A DNA stretch of 7,929 nt from the NCBI GenBank assembly GCA_934541205.1, contig CAKTDK010000076.1, positions 1 to 7,929 on the forward strand, given 5' to 3'. This document shows, piece by piece, positions 6,849 through 7,929 of this stretch; the stretch's first letter is position 1; every line of letters starts with the position of its first letter. The position numbers and the translations under genes are program-made. The notes under the pieces were generated by a model. The model saw only the letters and a list, made by a program, of their open reading frames with translations. It was not told the DNA's origin and did not search any database. The stretch comes from an uncultured Eubacteriales bacterium (GTDB lineage Bacteria; Bacillota; Clostridia; Oscillospirales; RGIG7773).

Positions 6849-6978
6849 TATGATTATACCAAAAAAAACTTCATATTTCTACCTCTTTTTATAATTTTAT
6901 AAAGAAAAAATGCGTAATTTTTGTATTATATTAATAATATGCTTTTGTATATATCATCTATATTATTTTATATATGTG
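6849..6978. other. AT-rich spacer between deacetylase and hydrogenase operon
   Basis: These 130 bp lie downstream of the deacetylase stop and upstream of hndA. Apart from the hydrogenase promoter at 6853-6881 they hold only weak A:T hairpins (6906-6922 and 6924-6939), neither of which is a good terminator. Some readthrough from the deacetylase gene into the hydrogenase operon is therefore possible. Confidence 0.5.
6853..6881 (-). promoter_or_regulatory. Extended -10 promoter of the hydrogenase operon
   Basis: On the minus strand, TATAAT (6858-6853) is preceded by TGG, which makes a full extended -10 (TGnTATAAT). TAGAAA (6881-6876) lies 17 bp upstream and matches the -35 consensus at four of six bases. 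The predicted start near 6846 leaves a leader of about 55 nt before the hndA ATG. That leader contains a short CGGA/TCCG hairpin (6817-6830) too small to call a regulator. No clear repressor operator is visible. Confidence 0.68.
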
Positions 6979-7839
6979 CTAATTTTCAAATTTCTTGAAA
7001 AAATCTTCAGTTTTTATGTTATGAGGCCTATTAAATCTTTTTATATTATAAAGTTCCTCTTTATTCGTTCCAGTCAAAATATTTACCTTTTCTTCACAGC
7101 CTAAAACTACTTTAAACTTTATATCTTTAATTATTTTATCTGTTTTTTCATTTCGGCTTCCGAAAGGATACGCAAATATTACGGGAGTCATCCCTAAGTT
7201 TTCTTCTATTTTTTTCTGGAGTTTTAATATGTCCTCTTTCATTTCTCCATTATAAAAGCCGTTGTCGTTTTTCTTTACAACGCCTTTTCGTCCTTTTTCG
7301 ATTGAATGAAGGTTATATGTATGATTTCCTATTTCTATAAGTTTTGAATTCTGCATTATTTTTGCTTGGTCCCATGTAATATGAGAATAACTTACATCTT
7401 TTTCAGATGACGGAATTGTTGAATACAAGTCACTGTAATTTCCTATTATTGAAATTATAGCTTTCATATTATACTTTTTTAAAAGCGGAAAAGCATAAAC
7501 ATAACTGCTTTCATAACCGTCGTCAAAAGTTATCATAATAGGCTTTTCTGGCAAAGGAATTTTATTATAATAAAATTCAAGCAAATCGTCCGCCGAAACA
7601 GTCGTATATCCTTTATCTTTTATATATTTTAAATCTTCTTCAAACTGTGAAGGAGTGATACAGTAATCGCCTATAAGTTTTCCTTTTTCCATAATATGAT
7701 GATACATAAGGACGGGAAGTTTTATTTCTTTATAATTTGCAGAAGCTGAAGATTCTTCAGGACACAATGTAAATACCATTACACAGCATATTATAAGGCT
7801 TAAAACAGCAAAAATAATTCTTGTAATAGTTGTCTTCAA
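6979..7839 (-). CDS. Exported polysaccharide deacetylase (NodB/CE4 family)
   Basis: This 286-residue enzyme probably removes N-acetyl groups from a cell-wall or surface polysaccharide outside the membrane. Residues 1-34 contain a basic start, a hydrophobic stretch (about 8-25) and SASA (31-34), so the segment is either a cleaved signal peptide or an N-terminal anchor. LPVLMYHHI (41-49) is typical of the IcaB/PgaB/YadE-like branch. NodB motif 1 is TFDDGY (104-109) with catalytic base Asp106 and metal ligand Asp107. Motif 2 is H173-x4-H178, the other two metal ligands. Motif 3 is AYPFG (223-227). The C-terminus KRFNRPHNI matches the family end, so the protein looks complete. It starts with TTG, supported by AGGTG 7 nt upstream; the first in-frame ATG (codon 21) would cut away much of the signal segment. 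The substrate cannot be told, and nothing nearby belongs to a polysaccharide synthesis pathway. Confidence 0.93.
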   Translation of the reverse strand: MKTTITRIIFAVLSLIICCVMVFTLCPEESSASANYKEIKLPVLMYHHIMEKGKLIGDYCITPSQFEEDLKYIKDKGYTTVSADDLLEFYYNKIPLPEKPIMITFDDGYESSYVYAFPLLKKYNMKAIISIIGNYSDLYSTIPSSEKDVSYSHITWDQAKIMQNSKLIEIGNHTYNLHSIEKGRKGVVKKNDNGFYNGEMKEDILKLQKKIEENLGMTPVIFAYPFGSRNEKTDKIIKDIKFKVVLGCEEKVNILTGTNKEELYNIKRFNRPHNIKTEDFFKKFEN

Positions 7840-7846
7840 TTTTATA

Positions 7847-7851
7847 CACCT
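7847..7851 (-). promoter_or_regulatory. Ribosome binding site supporting a TTG start of the deacetylase
   Basis: The minus strand reads AAAAAGGTG and then, after 7 nt, TTG (7839-7837). The spacing is right for initiation at TTG. No in-frame ATG lies upstream, and starting at the downstream ATG would lose most of the signal segment. Confidence 0.75.
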
Positions 7852-7868
7852 TTTTCATTTTTTATTAA

Positions 7869-7874
7869 ATTATA
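7869..7874 (-). promoter_or_regulatory. Candidate -10 element for the deacetylase gene
   Basis: A perfect TATAAT on the minus strand lies 29 nt before the TTG start, so a transcript starting near 7862 would include the ribosome binding site. No recognisable -35 or TG extension accompanies it, and the surrounding DNA is almost pure A and T. The match could be chance, and the true promoter may lie beyond the window. Confidence 0.3.
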
Positions 7875-7929
7875 TGTTTAAAATATTTATATTATTATTT
7901 AGCTTTAATATTTTTGTGATTTATGTTAA

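Noticed and set aside
6832..6850. Possible Rex-type redox operator at the hydrogenase promoter (TTGTTTGAAATATTTAGA on the minus strand)
   Set aside because: Only the left half resembles the Rex consensus TTGTTAAnnnnTTAACAA. The right half matches at two of seven positions, and the palindromic core AAATATTT is common in DNA this AT-rich.
6906..6922. Hairpin AAAAAT/ATTTTT with T run downstream of the deacetylase gene
   Set aside because: The stem has six A:T pairs and no G:C, so it is too weak to call a terminator.
6924..6939. Inverted repeat TATTAT/ATAATA
   Set aside because: The stem is short and all A:T with no following T run, so it is likely chance in AT-rich DNA.
7757..7858. Minus-strand 33-codon frame starting at an ATG just before the deacetylase TTG
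   Set aside because: It has no Shine-Dalgarno sequence and a composition like a shifted reading of the deacetylase start, so there is no evidence that it is a gene.

Overview
The window looks like chromosomal DNA of a strictly anaerobic, fermentative, low-GC Bacillota (Clostridia). The DNA is very AT-rich, the ribosome binding sites are strong AGGAGG or AGGTG types, promoters carry TATAAT (twice with a TG extension), and the centrepiece is an oxygen-sensitive, NAD(P)-linked multisubunit [FeFe]-hydrogenase operon. The genus cannot be named from this sequence.

Layout. Positions 1-190 hold a minus-strand tRNA-Ser(GGA) with its own promoter and a rho-independent terminator. Positions 190-1760 hold a plus-strand two-gene unit: an unrecognised secreted, membrane-anchored protein (346-1419) and a small single-domain cupin (1428-1760). 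A perfect 16-bp hairpin at 1775-1810 serves as the shared terminator between this unit and the converging hydrogenase operon. Positions 1818-6791 carry five tightly packed minus-strand genes, transcribed in the order NuoE-like HndA, GHKL ATPase, HndB-like thioredoxin-fold protein, NuoF-like HndC, catalytic HndD. They are preceded by an extended -10 promoter at 6853-6881. Positions 6979-7839 encode a minus-strand exported polysaccharide deacetylase that starts with TTG.

How the genes work together. HndA, HndC and HndD supply the [2Fe-2S] entry domain, the FMN/NAD(P)H site with several Fe-S clusters, and the H-cluster subunit. By family this is a soluble HydABC/HndABCD-type complex that couples NAD(P)H and ferredoxin to H2, probably by electron bifurcation or confurcation. 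HndB and the GHKL ATPase are co-translated accessory proteins of unclear role. No H-cluster maturation genes (hydE, hydF, hydG) are present, so they must lie elsewhere. The flanking envelope genes have no visible functional tie to the hydrogenase.

I see no mobile element, CRISPR array, phage gene or clearly new system. The points most worth a second look are the Ser in the H-cluster L1 motif (TSCSPGW), the missing fourth cysteine of HndB, the kinase-less GHKL ATPase inside the operon, and the unrecognised surface protein paired with a cupin.
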